A stretch of DNA of 64,000 nucleotides from Zhihengliuella sp. (GCF_031178195.1 NZ_JAPSJL010000002.1:309593-373592); one strand, 5' to 3'. Shown: positions 1 through 9,010, numbered from the stretch's first letter. Numbers and translations are program-made. Notes: generated from the letters alone by a model not told the origin.

Positions 1-69
1 GACAAGTAGGGCGCATGGCGCGTTGGCCACAGAACGGCTTGACGCGCCCCGGGGTGACAGGATGGTTGC

Positions 70-732
70 ATGCAACGCCTCGATCGTCTCGCCCTCGCCG
101 ACCCCGACACCATCACCGACCTGCGCACCCTGCTGGGCCGGGCCCGGACCGTCCAGGACGGAGAGGTCGCCCTGGTCGCCCGCGGTCAGGCGCTGGCCGT
201 CTACGTGCCCGCGCTCGTGCCGGAGGGACTGGGCAGCGGCACGCCGACGGTCCTCGGCATGCGGGCCTTCCGGCTGGCGGAGTCCGCCGAGGGGACCTGG
301 GTGTTCCCGCTCGGCGCGGTGACCGATCGACTCGCGCGCATGAGCCCGCTCGACACGGTGCTGCAGCTGCCCCCTGCCGAGACCCCTGCCTCCTGGGCCG
401 GTGTCCTGCCCCCCATCGGCAGTTGGGAGGACCTGGGGGAGTACGATGCCGAGGCCCTCCGCGCCGTCGCCGAGTCCGGCATGCGCGCCGTCGCCGAGGC
501 GCTTCCCGCCAATTCGGGCCGCCCGGTGGTCGCCTCGGTGCGCTCCCGCGTCTGGGCGGCACCGTGCGAGCTCAAGCCCGTCCCGGAGTTGCCCGCCGGG
601 GCCGCGTTCGCCGCTCAGACCCTCGGATTCCTGCCGCCGGCCGGACCGGTGAAGGTTCTGCGCAGCGGCCTCTGGCACCGGCTCTCCACGGCGGCCGGGC
701 AGGTGCTGGTCCGCCAGGGCGCCGCGCTCTGA
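70..732 (+). CDS. Conserved actinobacterial protein of unknown function
   Basis: A 220-residue soluble protein with no signal peptide, membrane segment or motif that I recognise. The amino half is rich in small hydrophobic strand-like stretches (LVARGQALAVYVPALVP, residues about 35-51), the carboxyl end reads LWHRLSTAAGQVLVRQG. An ATG at 70 preceded by GGGGTGACAGG fits as start; an upstream ATG at 23 lies in another frame. It is convergent with the OsmC-globin gene downstream. Codon use is normal for the window (G/C at third positions), which supports it being real. I infer no function. Confidence 0.7.
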   Translation: MQRLDRLALADPDTITDLRTLLGRARTVQDGEVALVARGQALAVYVPALVPEGLGSGTPTVLGMRAFRLAESAEGTWVFPLGAVTDRLARMSPLDTVLQLPPAETPASWAGVLPPIGSWEDLGEYDAEALRAVAESGMRAVAEALPANSGRPVVASVRSRVWAAPCELKPVPELPAGAAFAAQTLGFLPPAGPVKVLRSGLWHRLSTAAGQVLVRQGAAL

Positions 733-764
733 GCCAGGCGCGTCGGGGACAGGCAACTCCGAAG

Positions 765-786
765 GAGGCGCCGAGGGGTGCGCCTC
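765..786. terminator. Weak convergent hairpin
   Basis: GAGGCGC (765-771) pairs with GCGCCTC (780-786) around an 8-nt loop between two convergent genes. No T-run follows, so termination is only an inference. Confidence 0.3.
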
Positions 787-822
787 GTCCGTACCGCCTC
801 CCCGGTCCGGGCGCGATGGGGC

Positions 823-1734
823 TCAGAGCAGCCGGAGCCCCTGGGAGTGGGGCTGGTCCGGCGTGTTGACCAGGGAGTGCGCGGCCCGCTCGAGGTAGTC
901 CCAGAGGACCTCGTGCTGCAGAGGGGGCAGCTCCAGCGAATCGACGGCCGTACGCATGTGCTCGAGCCACTTGTCGCGCGCCGCGGAATTGACCTTGTAG
1001 GGCATGTGCCGCATGCGCAGACGTGGGTGTCCGCGGTTCTCGGAATAGGTGGTCGGCCCGCCCCAGTACTGCTCCAGGAAGAGCTGCAGCCGCTCGGTCG
1101 CGGGCCCCAGGTCCTCCTCCGGGTACATCGCCCGGAACTCCGGGTCGGCGGCCACTCCCTCGTAGAACTTGGCGGCCAGGCGTCGGAAGGTCTCCTTGCC
1201 GCCCACCTGGGCGTAGAACGTCCCGGCGTACTCGTCGGCTCCGGCCGCGGCGTCGTCCGCTGCGGTCTCCGCGGCGACCGGCTCGTGCTCCACCGGGAAA
1301 TTCACGCTCCGGGCGATGAAGCAGACGCGGTTCGCCTCGGCGTGCAGAGAGTCGGCCAGCTCGCGCTGGCCCTCGTCCGCGAGCACGACGCGGGGCCGCA
1401 GCACCGCCCCTGTGAACTCGCCGCTGCCGTCCCGGTTCAGCCGCAGCGTCCCCGCGGCGTCGTCCGAGTAGCCGGTCACGACCACCTCGTGCTTCACCGC
1501 GATATGGAGGTAGGAGAGCATGTGGCACTGGCTCAGGGCGGCCAGCAGCAGCTGCTCCGGATTCCACCGGTCCTTGTCACCGTGGAAGGTCGGGTCGGCG
1601 GTGCCGGGGAGGTCGGGCAGGCCCGCCGCGCGGACCACGTGGTCCCGTCCGTACGAACGGTAGTCCCTGGTGCCTGCCTCGCGGGCGCCGGTCCATTCGA
1701 GGCTGATCTCGTAGGTGTGCTGGCTCAGATCCAT
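823..1734 (-). CDS. OsmC-family peroxidase domain fused to group II truncated haemoglobin
   Basis: A 303-residue, two-domain protein. Residues about 1-150 are an OsmC/Ohr-like thiol peroxidase domain: the two expected redox cysteines are Cys70 (in LAALSQCHML) and Cys138 (in NRVCFIARSVNFPV). An Ala/Asp-rich linker of about 20 residues leads to a complete truncated haemoglobin of the GlbO (trHbO) class at about 171-293. The globin has the expected haem-pocket residues: Tyr191 (B10), Tyr223 (CD1, in FLEQYWGGP), proximal His243 (F8, in RLRMRHMPY) and Trp256 (G8). The OsmC class reduces organic hydroperoxides and GlbO-type globins bind O2 and handle reactive oxygen or nitrogen species, so one chain may couple haem chemistry and peroxide removal; that coupling is inference. 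The protein should be cytosolic. It lies downstream of pepN on the same strand with a 112-nt gap and probably has its own promoter. Confidence 0.9.
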   Translation of the reverse strand: MDLSQHTYEISLEWTGAREAGTRDYRSYGRDHVVRAAGLPDLPGTADPTFHGDKDRWNPEQLLLAALSQCHMLSYLHIAVKHEVVVTGYSDDAAGTLRLNRDGSGEFTGAVLRPRVVLADEGQRELADSLHAEANRVCFIARSVNFPVEHEPVAAETAADDAAAGADEYAGTFYAQVGGKETFRRLAAKFYEGVAADPEFRAMYPEEDLGPATERLQLFLEQYWGGPTTYSENRGHPRLRMRHMPYKVNSAARDKWLEHMRTAVDSLELPPLQHEVLWDYLERAAHSLVNTPDQPHSQGLRLL

Positions 1735-1740
1735 GCCTTA

Positions 1741-1746
1741 AACCTA
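1741..1746 (-). promoter_or_regulatory. -10 hexamer of the OsmC-globin gene, possibly leaderless
   Basis: On the minus strand TAGGTT ends 6 nt before the ATG of the OsmC-globin gene. This places the predicted transcription start at or next to the start codon. No convincing -35 is visible. An AAGG just before the ATG could instead be a weak ribosome binding site. Confidence 0.35.
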
Positions 1747-1846
1747 CGCCGGATGGGCCCGCCTGGTCGCGGCGGCGCGTCACGGCGGTTCCGCGCGCGC
1801 CGCCGGTCCAGACGTCCGGTGGCAGTGGTCCCGGTGCCGGCCGCCG

Positions 1847-4396
1847 CTACTCGCCGCGGTCGGCGCGCCGTGCCCGCAGCGCCCGGGCCACGGCGTCGCG
1901 GTTCTCGAGCATCAGCCGGCGCAGTGCGGCCGAGTCGTCGTCGAGGCGGCCGAGGAACGCGTCCGTGGCCTCCAGGGTCGATTCGGAGACCTGCGCCGCC
2001 GGGTAGAGGCCCACCACGATCTGCTGGGCGATCTCGTAGCTGCGCTCCTCCCAGACCTTCCCGGCCGAAGCGAAGTACTCGTCGGCGAAACCGGCGATCA
2101 GGGCGGCGTCGTGCACCCGGTTGAAACCGGCGATCGCCTGCCGCTGGTGCGTGTTGGACAGCTCCCGGCCGTGCACGACGGCGTCGAACGCAGTGCGCTT
2201 GGCCTCCGGCGTCGGGACGGCGGCGCGGGCGAGCGCGGCGTTCAGGGCCCCATTTGCGGTGTCGTCCCGCTTCAGCTCGGCGTCGATCTCCGCCGTCCCG
2301 GCGCGGGCGCCGGCGACCAGTGCCGTGAGCAGCTCCCAGCGCAGGTCCGCATCGATCTCGAGACCCGCCAGGGGCGTCTCGCCCGAGAGCAGCGCCGCCA
2401 CGGCGTCGAGCTGGTCGGCCGAACGGGATCGCAGGGCGAAGGCCTTGGCGAGCTGGAGCTGGTGATCGGAGCCGGGGGCGGCCGCGCGCGCCAGCGCCCA
2501 CAGCCGATCCGCAGCCTCGACCGAGGCGGCCGGGGCGTGGTCAGGGTCGAGGTAGTAGTCGAGCACCGTGCCGAGCTGGCGCAGCAGGACCAGGACCACG
2601 GACGAGTCGGATTCCTCGGCGATGTTGTTCAGCACCAGCTCGACGAAGTCGCGTCCGCGGGTCTCCCCGTCGCGGGCCGCGTCCCAGGCGGCACCCCACA
2701 CCAACGTTCGCGGCAGCGACTCGCGGAAATCCTTCAGGTGCCTCAGCGCCGTGGCCTGGGAGACTTCGTCGAGCCGGATCTTGGCGTAGGCCAGGTCGTC
2801 GTCGTTGAGCAGGATGAGATCCGGGCGCCTCCGGCCGACCAGACCGGGCACCGGCGTGGACTCCCCGGCGACGTCCAGCTCCTCGCGGTGCGTCCGCACC
2901 AACTCGCCGTCCACGAGGTCGTAGAAGCCGACGGCGAGGCGGTGGGGGCGGATCGTGGGGTGCTCCGCGGGCGCGGACTGCTCGATCGAGAACGACGCGA
3001 GGACGCCGTCGTCGTCCGTCTCGAGACGGGGGACGAGCTTGTTCACGCCGGCCGTCTCGAGCCAGAGCCGGCTCCACTCAGTCAGCTCGCGCCCGGAGGC
3101 GTCCTCCAGCTCGGTCATCAGATCGGCCAGCTCCGTGTTGCCGAAGGCGTGCTTGCCGAAGTAGGCGCGCACGCCGGCCATGAACTGCTCCTGGCCCACC
3201 CAGGCGACGAGCTGGCGCAGGACCGAGGCTCCCTTGGCGTAGGTGATCCCGTCGAAATTGACCTGCACGTCCTCCAGGTCACGGATCTCCGCGACGATCG
3301 GGTGCGTGGTCGGCAGCTGGTCCTGGCGGTAGGCCCACGACTTCTCCATGGACGCGAAGGTGGTCCAGGAGTGCGTGAACTCGGTGTTCTCGGCCGCAGC
3401 GAGGGTGGACATGAACTCCGCGAAGGACTCGTTGAGCCAGAGGTCGTTCCACCAGCGCATGGTCACCAGGTCGCCGAACCACATGTGCGCCAGCTCGTGC
3501 AGGACCGTGATCGCGCGGCGCTCCACCATGGCGTCGGTGGGCCGGGAGCGGAAGACGTAGTTCTCCAGGAACGTGACGGCCCCGGCGTTCTCCATGGCCC
3601 CGGCGTTGAACTCCGGGACGAACAGCTGGTCGTACTTCGGGAACGGGTACGGCGTGCCGAACTGGGCCTCGAAGAACTCGAAGCCGCGCCGGGTGAGCTC
3701 GAAGATGTTCTCGGCGTCGAGGTGCTCCATGAGCGAGGCGCGGGCGAAGACCCCCAGGGGGATGGTGCGGCCGTCGGAGCTGGTCAGCTCGCTGCGGACT
3801 GCGCGGTAGGGGCCGGCGATCAGCGCTGTCACGTAGGAGGACATGCGCAGCGTGGGCTCGAACCGCCACGTGCTGGCGCCGTCTGCTGCGGCCTCGGGCT
3901 CCGGCGTGGGGGAGTTGGACACCACGTCCCAGTGCGACGGCGCGGTCACGGTGAACTGGAACGTGGCCTTCAGGTCCGGCTGCTCGAAGACGGCGAACAT
4001 GCGCCGGGAGTCCGGGACCTCGAACTGCGTGTAGAGGTAGACCTCGTCGTCGACCGGGTCGACGAAGCGGTGCAGGCCCTCGCCCGTGTTCGTGTAGAGT
4101 CCGTCGGCGACGATCCGCAGCTCGTTCTCCGCGGCGAGGGCGGGCAGCTGAATGCGGACGCCGTCGGAGAGCTCCGCGGGGTCCAGCTCCACGTCGTTGA
4201 GCGTGATCGAGTGGACCGCGTCGGTCACCGCGTCGATGAACGTCGAAGCGCCCTCGCGTGCGGCGAACCGCACCGTGGTGGTGGACCCGAAGACGCGGTC
4301 GCCGCGGGTCAGGTCCAGCTCGACGCTGTACGCGTCGACGGAGACGAGGCCGGCGCGCTCGCGCGCCTCCTCGCGGGTGAGATTCAATCCGGGCAC
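1847..4396 (-). CDS. pepN: Aminopeptidase N (M1 metallopeptidase)
   Basis: An 849-residue zinc aminopeptidase that removes N-terminal residues from peptides in the cytoplasm. The GAMEN substrate-recognition motif is at 266-270 and the zinc site HELAH is at 300-304, followed by Glu323 in LNESFAEF as third ligand (HEXXH-X18-E). The N-terminal beta-saddle domain (about 1-200), the thermolysin-like catalytic domain (about 200-450) and a helical ERAP1-type C-terminal domain (about 520-840) are all present, and the length is normal for the actinobacterial family. The ATG start is preceded by AGGAGG (minus strand, GACCAGGAGGCACCGTG region). It is divergent from the lactonase gene. No signal peptide is visible. 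Confidence 0.96.
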   Translation of the reverse strand: MPGLNLTREEARERAGLVSVDAYSVELDLTRGDRVFGSTTTVRFAAREGASTFIDAVTDAVHSITLNDVELDPAELSDGVRIQLPALAAENELRIVADGLYTNTGEGLHRFVDPVDDEVYLYTQFEVPDSRRMFAVFEQPDLKATFQFTVTAPSHWDVVSNSPTPEPEAAADGASTWRFEPTLRMSSYVTALIAGPYRAVRSELTSSDGRTIPLGVFARASLMEHLDAENIFELTRRGFEFFEAQFGTPYPFPKYDQLFVPEFNAGAMENAGAVTFLENYVFRSRPTDAMVERRAITVLHELAHMWFGDLVTMRWWNDLWLNESFAEFMSTLAAAENTEFTHSWTTFASMEKSWAYRQDQLPTTHPIVAEIRDLEDVQVNFDGITYAKGASVLRQLVAWVGQEQFMAGVRAYFGKHAFGNTELADLMTELEDASGRELTEWSRLWLETAGVNKLVPRLETDDDGVLASFSIEQSAPAEHPTIRPHRLAVGFYDLVDGELVRTHREELDVAGESTPVPGLVGRRRPDLILLNDDDLAYAKIRLDEVSQATALRHLKDFRESLPRTLVWGAAWDAARDGETRGRDFVELVLNNIAEESDSSVVLVLLRQLGTVLDYYLDPDHAPAASVEAADRLWALARAAAPGSDHQLQLAKAFALRSRSADQLDAVAALLSGETPLAGLEIDADLRWELLTALVAGARAGTAEIDAELKRDDTANGALNAALARAAVPTPEAKRTAFDAVVHGRELSNTHQRQAIAGFNRVHDAALIAGFADEYFASAGKVWEERSYEIAQQIVVGLYPAAQVSESTLEATDAFLGRLDDDSAALRRLMLENRDAVARALRARRADRGE

Positions 4397-4475
4397 GGTG
4401 CCTCCTGGTCGGCGGTGTCTAGCAGCAACGATCTGAAAGAGTCGTTGGATAACAGCCCTAGTCTGTCACCTGTGG

Positions 4476-4504
4476 AGTCTATTGGCCTAGGGTTGTCGTG
4501 AAAT
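4476..4504 (-). promoter_or_regulatory. Candidate pepN promoter
   Basis: On the minus strand TTTCAC (4504-4499), a 17-nt spacer and TAGACT (4481-4476) form a plausible sigma-A-type promoter, giving a leader of about 70 nt before pepN. TAGACT recurs as a -10 at several other genes in this window. Confidence 0.4.
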
Positions 4505-4528
4505 GGACGCCCCCGAACAGGAGCCCGG

Positions 4529-5596
4529 ATGAGCACCCCCTTCACAGCGACGCACGACCTCTACATCGCCGGTGCCGGTGCCGGCGCGGTCGATCGGTTC
4601 GAATTCGACGCCGCGACGGGCCGTTTCTCCGATCCGGGGGAGAGCTATCCGGCCGCCAAGGTCCGTGCCCTGGCCGCGACCGCGGACGGCCGCCTCCTCT
4701 ACGCGGGCCTGACCACCGACCCGCCCGTCGCGCAGGCGTTCACCCGGGGCCCCGACGGTGCGCTGAGCCCGCTCGCCACCGCGAGGCTCGGTGACAGCAC
4801 CGCGTACATCGCCCTCGCCGCCGACGACTCCGCGCTGTTCAGCGCGTCGTACCACGCGAGCTCGGTCCACCTGCTGGAGATCGACGACGACGGCGTTCCA
4901 GTCCCGCCGCCGGTCGAGGCGCCCGCAGTGGGGGAGAAGGCGCACTCTGCGCTGCCCTCGCCGGACGGCCGCCACGTCTACGCGGCCTCCCTCGGCTCGG
5001 ACGCCGTCGTCGTCTACCGGCGTGCCGCGCGGGGACTGGAGGAGGTCCAGCGCGTCGCGGCCCCGGCGGGGTCGGGGCCGCGGCACTCCCGGTTCGATCC
5101 GGCCGGCCGCCGCCTCTACGTCCTGCACGAGATGTCCGGCCTCGTCGCGGTCTACGACCGAGACGCCGAGTCCGGCGAGCTCACCGAGCGCCAGCAGATC
5201 TCCTCGATCCCGGACGAGCTCGGACTCACCCCCGGGTTCGCCCGGGAGCCCGGCGGGCCGACCCCGGGCCCCGATGCCATCTGGTGCGCCGACCTCCACT
5301 TCGGCTGCGCCGGACGGTTCCTCTACACCACCGAGCGGTCCAGCTCGACGGTGACCGGCTTCGCCGTCGATCTCGGGAGCGGCGAGCTGGCCTACGCCGG
5401 CACCTGGCCGACGCAGCAGCAGCCGCGCGGGGCCGCCGTGGTCTCCGCCGAGGACGGCGACTACCTCCTGGTCGCCGGAGAGGCCTCGGCGACGCTCGGC
5501 GCCTACCGGCTGGAGCCGTCGACCGGGGCCCCCGCCGAGACGGACGCGACCCGTACGAGCGAGGGGCCGCTCTGGGTCACGCCGGTCGCCCGATAG
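4529..5596 (+). CDS. Lactonase family beta-propeller protein (6-phosphogluconolactonase-like)
   Basis: A 355-residue protein of the seven-bladed propeller lactonase family (PF10282, Pgl/YbhE type). Blade-like repeats such as SPDGRHVYAASLGSDAVVVY (about 149-168) and DPAGRRLYVLHEMSGLVAVY (about 190-209) are clear, with the conserved GSGPRHSRFD loop between them. Members hydrolyse 6-phosphogluconolactone or related sugar lactones; the exact substrate is not settled by sequence. The next gene is rpiB and gnd lies 50 kb away, so a link to the pentose phosphate pathway is reasonable but inferred. The ATG has a good ribosome binding site (AGGAG). No signal peptide is visible, so it is probably cytosolic. 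Confidence 0.82.
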   Translation: MSTPFTATHDLYIAGAGAGAVDRFEFDAATGRFSDPGESYPAAKVRALAATADGRLLYAGLTTDPPVAQAFTRGPDGALSPLATARLGDSTAYIALAADDSALFSASYHASSVHLLEIDDDGVPVPPPVEAPAVGEKAHSALPSPDGRHVYAASLGSDAVVVYRRAARGLEEVQRVAAPAGSGPRHSRFDPAGRRLYVLHEMSGLVAVYDRDAESGELTERQQISSIPDELGLTPGFAREPGGPTPGPDAIWCADLHFGCAGRFLYTTERSSSTVTGFAVDLGSGELAYAGTWPTQQQPRGAAVVSAEDGDYLLVAGEASATLGAYRLEPSTGAPAETDATRTSEGPLWVTPVAR

Positions 5597-5619
5597 GCCC
5601 GGCCCGCGGGTCCACTCGG

Positions 5620-5625
5620 TAAGGT
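5620..5625 (+). promoter_or_regulatory. Possible -10 of rpiB
   Basis: TAAGGT lies 38 nt before the rpiB start codon in the short gap after the lactonase gene. No -35 match is evident. Confidence 0.3.
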
Positions 5626-5663
5626 GGTGGGGACCCGCCCACGCACCGAGAACGAAGAGGACT

Positions 5664-6137
5664 ATGCGCGTACACATCGCCACCGACCATGCCGGCATGG
5701 AGCTGAGCGCCCACCTGGTGGAGCATCTGGCCGCCCAGGGATACGAGATGGTGGACCACGGCCCCCGGGAGTACGACGCCGAGGACGACTACCCGGCGTT
5801 CTGCATCGACGCCGCGGAGGCCGTCGTCGCGGACCAGGCGGACGGTGTGCAGGCCCTCGGCATCGTGCTCGGCGGCTCCGGCAACGGCGAGCAGATCGCG
5901 GCGAACAAGGTCAAGGGCGTCCGCGCGGCGCTCGCCTGGAACCTCGAGACGGCCAGGCTCGCGCGCGACCACAACGACGCGAACGTCGTGGCGGTGGGGG
6001 GACGCCAGCACAGCCTGGAGGAGGCGACGGCGATCATCGAGGCCTTCCTGGCGGAGCCGTTCTCCGGTGCCGCGCGGCACGCACGGCGCATCGGCAAGAT
6101 CGCCACCTACGAGCAGACCGGCGAGATCGTCCGCTAG
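5664..6137 (+). CDS. rpiB: Ribose-5-phosphate isomerase B
   Basis: A 157-residue RpiB that interconverts ribose 5-phosphate and ribulose 5-phosphate in the pentose phosphate pathway. It has the N-terminal ATDHAG phosphate-binding motif and the active-site loop LGGSGNGEQIAANK, in which Glu76 sits where the E. coli enzyme has a catalytic Cys; this matches the mycobacterial subtype that uses Glu as base. The C-terminal HARRIGKIATYEQ segment is conserved. An AGAGGA precedes the ATG. The stop codon is one base before the GTG of the DNA glycosylase gene, so the two are translated as a pair. Confidence 0.95.
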   Translation: MRVHIATDHAGMELSAHLVEHLAAQGYEMVDHGPREYDAEDDYPAFCIDAAEAVVADQADGVQALGIVLGGSGNGEQIAANKVKGVRAALAWNLETARLARDHNDANVVAVGGRQHSLEEATAIIEAFLAEPFSGAARHARRIGKIATYEQTGEIVR

Positions 6138-6138
6138 C

Positions 6139-7026
6139 GTGCCCGAAGGACATTCGATCCACCGCCTGGCCCGCCAGTTCACCGACGTCTTCGGCGGCCG
6201 GCGCGTCGCCGTGACGAGCCCGCAGGGCCGGTTCGCCGACGGCGCGGCACGGTTGGACGGGCGCACCCTCCTGCGCGGCAGCGCACATGGCAAGCAGCTG
6301 TTCGTCGAGTTCGACGGCGGGCTCCACCTCCGCGTGCACCTCGGCCTCTACGGGGCCTTCAGCTTCGGTGGCGACGAGCAGTTCGCCGGCGCGTCGAGCA
6401 TCGGTGCCCCGCGCCGGATCGGCGAACGCGAGGACCTCCCGGCCGAGCCGGCGGTCTACCGCGGCCCGCCGGAGCCCGTCGGGCAGGTCCGGGTCCGGCT
6501 CGTGACCGAGCACGGATGGGCGGACCTGCGCGGTGCCTCCGTGTGCGAGGTGCTGACCCCTGCGGAGGTCGACGCCGTGCGCGCCCGGCTCGGGCCCGAC
6601 CCGCTGCGGACCGCCGACGAAGGCCGCGCCGCCGCGTTCCACCGCCGCCTGCGCACTCGGACGGGCATCGGCGTCGCACTGATGGATCAGTCGCGCGTGG
6701 CGGGGGTGGGCAACATCTACCGGGCGGAGAGCCTCTTCCGGTGCCGGATCGATCCCCTGCGGCCGTCCGCGGAACTGGATTCCGGGCAGCTGGACCGGCT
6801 CTGGGACGACCTCTGCGAGCTGATGGCCGCAGGCGTGCGGGAGGGCCGGATCGTCACGACCGACCCGGCGGACCGGCCAGACCCGCAGCTCCCGGTCTGG
6901 CCGGAGCAGGCCTACTACGTCTACCAGCGGGCCGGGCGGGAGTGCCGGCGCTGCGGGAGTGTCGTCCAGGTGGCCGAGGTCGCCGGCCGGAAGCTCTACT
7001 GGTGCCCCGGCTGCCAGGGCGACTGA
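6139..7026 (+). CDS. Fpg/Nei-family DNA glycosylase/AP lyase
   Basis: A 295-residue base-excision repair enzyme. The chosen GTG start gives the mature N-terminus Pro-Glu-Gly-His, in which Pro (after removal of Met) is the Schiff-base nucleophile and Glu the partner acid, so the start is fixed by chemistry. The beta-clover domain contains the AHGKQLF lysine motif. The helix-two-turn-helix domain (MDQSRVAGVGNIYRAESLF) and a C-terminal zinc finger with Cys269, Cys272, Cys289 and Cys292 follow. The PEGHSIHRLA start resembles the Nei subfamily (oxidised pyrimidines) rather than MutM, but substrate range is inferred. It is 1 nt after rpiB. Confidence 0.92.
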   Translation: MPEGHSIHRLARQFTDVFGGRRVAVTSPQGRFADGAARLDGRTLLRGSAHGKQLFVEFDGGLHLRVHLGLYGAFSFGGDEQFAGASSIGAPRRIGEREDLPAEPAVYRGPPEPVGQVRVRLVTEHGWADLRGASVCEVLTPAEVDAVRARLGPDPLRTADEGRAAAFHRRLRTRTGIGVALMDQSRVAGVGNIYRAESLFRCRIDPLRPSAELDSGQLDRLWDDLCELMAAGVREGRIVTTDPADRPDPQLPVWPEQAYYVYQRAGRECRRCGSVVQVAEVAGRKLYWCPGCQGD

Positions 7027-7063
7027 GCGGCGGGACCGCAGTTACGACGCGACGACCGGCGAT

Positions 7064-7093
7064 TTGGCGGCCATCTGCGGCGACTGCTAATCT
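7064..7093 (+). promoter_or_regulatory. Promoter of tRNA-Gly
   Basis: TTGGCG (7064-7069), an 18-nt spacer and TAATCT (7088-7093) lie 35 nt before the tRNA 5' end, giving a short precursor leader. Confidence 0.55.
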
Positions 7094-7128
7094 TCTGCAG
7101 TCGGAACCGGGAATCACCGGTTTCTCGC

Positions 7129-7199
7129 GGGGATGTAGCTTAATGGTAAAGCCTCAGTCTTCCAAACTGATGACGCGGGTTCGATTCCCGTCATCCCCT
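7129..7199 (+). tRNA. tRNA-Gly (anticodon TCC)
   Basis: A 71-nt cloverleaf. The acceptor stem GGGGATG pairs with CATCCCC and the discriminator is T. The anticodon stem TCAGT/ACTGA encloses CTTCCAA, with TCC at positions 34-36. The T arm is GCGGG-TTCGATT-CCCGT. CCA is not encoded (CGC follows). Confidence 0.96.
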
Positions 7200-7337
7200 C
7201 GCATTTCCTGACCACGCAGCACCAGAAGCGGGGCGCCCCCGCGGCCCGCAGCTGGCGGTTGAGGCCGGACCTCTCGACGGCCCCGCCCCCTGGGCTCGCG
7301 CGGCACCGATGATTCGCGGATGGCGCGAGTGTCTGCG

Positions 7338-7343
7338 TAGACT
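7338..7343 (+). promoter_or_regulatory. -10 hexamer for tRNA-Pro
   Basis: TAGACT lies 17 nt before the tRNA-Pro 5' end, the right distance for a short leader. The -35 region (around 7313-7319) is a poor match. Confidence 0.4.
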
Positions 7344-7360
7344 GGCTCTTGCACTAAATT

Positions 7361-7436
<76 letters not shown>

Positions 7437-7526
7437 TCTGTATATGGTCGTCCCCTCCGGTTCCGCGAGGGGCGGCCGTCGACCAGAGCCCCCACGACAC
7501 CGAATCCATTTCAGGAGAAATACGCT

Positions 7527-8891
7527 GTGAAGAGCGCCGTCGAAAATCTCAGCCCCACCCGGGTCAAGCTCAACGTCGAGGTTCCGCTGGCCGAGCTTCA
7601 GCCAAGCATCGACGCCGCCTACAAGTCGATCTCGCAGCAGATTCAGGTGCCGGGCTTCCGCAAGGGCAAGGTCCCCAACGCGCTCATCGATCAGCGCGTC
7701 GGCCGCGGCTATGTCATCGAGACCGCCGTCAACGAGTCGCTCAACGGGCTCTACCAGAAGGCCATGACCGAGAACGAGCTCGTGCCGCTCTCGCGCCCGG
7801 AGGTCGAGGTCAACGAGCTCCCCGGCCTCGAGAAGGACGCCGAGGGCCAGCTGACCTTCGCCGTCGAGGTCGACATCCGCCCGAGCATCGAGCTGCCGGA
7901 CTACGCCGGGCTCGAGGTCCAGGTCGACGCCGCCGAGGCGGGCGACGAGGACGTGCAGAAGGCCCTCGACGAGCTGCGCGGCCGCTTCGGCACGCTGAAG
8001 TCCGTCGATCGCCCGGCCGGCGACGACGATTTCCTGACGATCGACCTCACGGCGACCGTCGACGGCGAGGAGGTCGACTCCGCTGCCGACCTCTCCTACC
8101 AGGTGGGCTCCGGCACCATGCTGGATGGCATGGACGAGGCCGTGAAGGGTCTCTCCGCCGGCGAGGACGCCATCTTCGAGACCACCCTCGCCGGTGGCGA
8201 GCACTCCGGCGAGACCGCCGAGGTCAAGGTGGTTGTGAAGGCCGTCAAGGAGCGCGAGCTCCCCGAGGCGAACGACGACTTCGCGCAGCTGGCCTCCGAG
8301 TTCGACACCATCGACGAGCTGAAGGCCGACCTCGCCAAGCAGGCCGCCGAGGGCAAGATCACCGAGCAGGGCGTCCAGGCGCGCGACCTGGTCCTGGACA
8401 AGCTCCTCGACCTCGTCGAGGTCCCGGTCCCCGACTCCGTCGTCGACGACCAGGTCGAGCAGCACTTCTCCCAGGGCGAGCACAGCGAGGGCGACGAGCA
8501 CGACACCGAGGATCACCGCGCCGAGGTCCGCGAGAACACGGCCAAGGCCTTCAAGAACGAGCTCGTCCTCGACGCCGTCGCCGAGAAGGAGGAGGTCACG
8601 GTCGAGCAGTCGGAGCTGATCGACTACATCGTGCAGACCGCCTCCCAGTACGGCATGGACCCGAACCAGTTCGCGCAGATGCTCGACGGCGCCGGCCAGG
8701 TCCCGATGATCGTCGGCGAGGTCCGCCGCCGCAAGGCGCTGGCCAAGGTGCTCGAGCTGGCCAAGGTCACCGACACCAACGGCAACGAGGTCGACCTGAC
8801 CTCCTTCGTCCGCCCGCAGGGCGAGGACGCAGCCGAGTCCGCCTCGTCGTCGTCCTCCGCTTCGTCGGCGTCCGCCGAGAGCGCCGAGTAG
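7527..8891 (+). CDS. tig: Trigger factor (ribosome-bound chaperone, PPIase)
   Basis: A 454-residue trigger factor that binds the ribosomal exit tunnel and folds nascent chains. The ribosome-docking signature GFRKGK is at residues 43-48. The FKBP-like peptidyl-prolyl isomerase domain covers about 150-245 ([16 protein letters not shown] onward) and the helical C-terminal chaperone domain follows. The tail after about 430 is a Ser/Ala/Glu-rich extension, typical of actinobacterial forms. It starts at a GTG with CAGGAG 8-13 nt upstream. The tig-clpP-clpP-clpX order is the classical protein-quality cluster. Confidence 0.97.
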   Translation: MKSAVENLSPTRVKLNVEVPLAELQPSIDAAYKSISQQIQVPGFRKGKVPNALIDQRVGRGYVIETAVNESLNGLYQKAMTENELVPLSRPEVEVNELPGLEKDAEGQLTFAVEVDIRPSIELPDYAGLEVQVDAAEAGDEDVQKALDELRGRFGTLKSVDRPAGDDDFLTIDLTATVDGEEVDSAADLSYQVGSGTMLDGMDEAVKGLSAGEDAIFETTLAGGEHSGETAEVKVVVKAVKERELPEANDDFAQLASEFDTIDELKADLAKQAAEGKITEQGVQARDLVLDKLLDLVEVPVPDSVVDDQVEQHFSQGEHSEGDEHDTEDHRAEVRENTAKAFKNELVLDAVAEKEEVTVEQSELIDYIVQTASQYGMDPNQFAQMLDGAGQVPMIVGEVRRRKALAKVLELAKVTDTNGNEVDLTSFVRPQGEDAAESASSSSSASSASAESAE

Positions 8892-8924
8892 CACCCACCA
8901 CCACTGCGGCGACCGGCCGCAGCC

Positions 8925-8965
8925 CGGGCGGGCCCGGAACGCAGACCGCGTTCCGGGCCCGCCCG
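8925..8965 (+). terminator. Terminator after tig
   Basis: An 18-bp perfect stem (8925-8942 with 8948-8965) and a 5-nt loop lie 33 nt after the tig stop. There is no T-run, as is common in high-GC actinobacteria. Confidence 0.6.
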
Positions 8966-8996
8966 CGGCGTTTCCGGCGGCGCCCCCGCGCCGATG

Positions 8997-9010
8997 CGCC
9001 CACAGCGAAC
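8997..9010 (+). promoter_or_regulatory. Candidate ClgR operator upstream of clpP1
   Basis: CGCCCACAGCGAAC fits the core of the actinobacterial ClgR box (CGCYNANRGCGWWS) at every position; the AT-preferring flank before it does not match. It lies about 40 nt upstream of a -10-like TAATGT (9049-9054), an activator position. ClgR activates clp genes in corynebacteria and streptomycetes; clgR itself is not in this window. Confidence 0.45.

Noticed and set aside
5845-6138. Longer N-terminus for the Nei-like glycosylase
   Set aside because: The catalytic Pro must be residue 2. The upstream part is an out-of-frame reading of rpiB.
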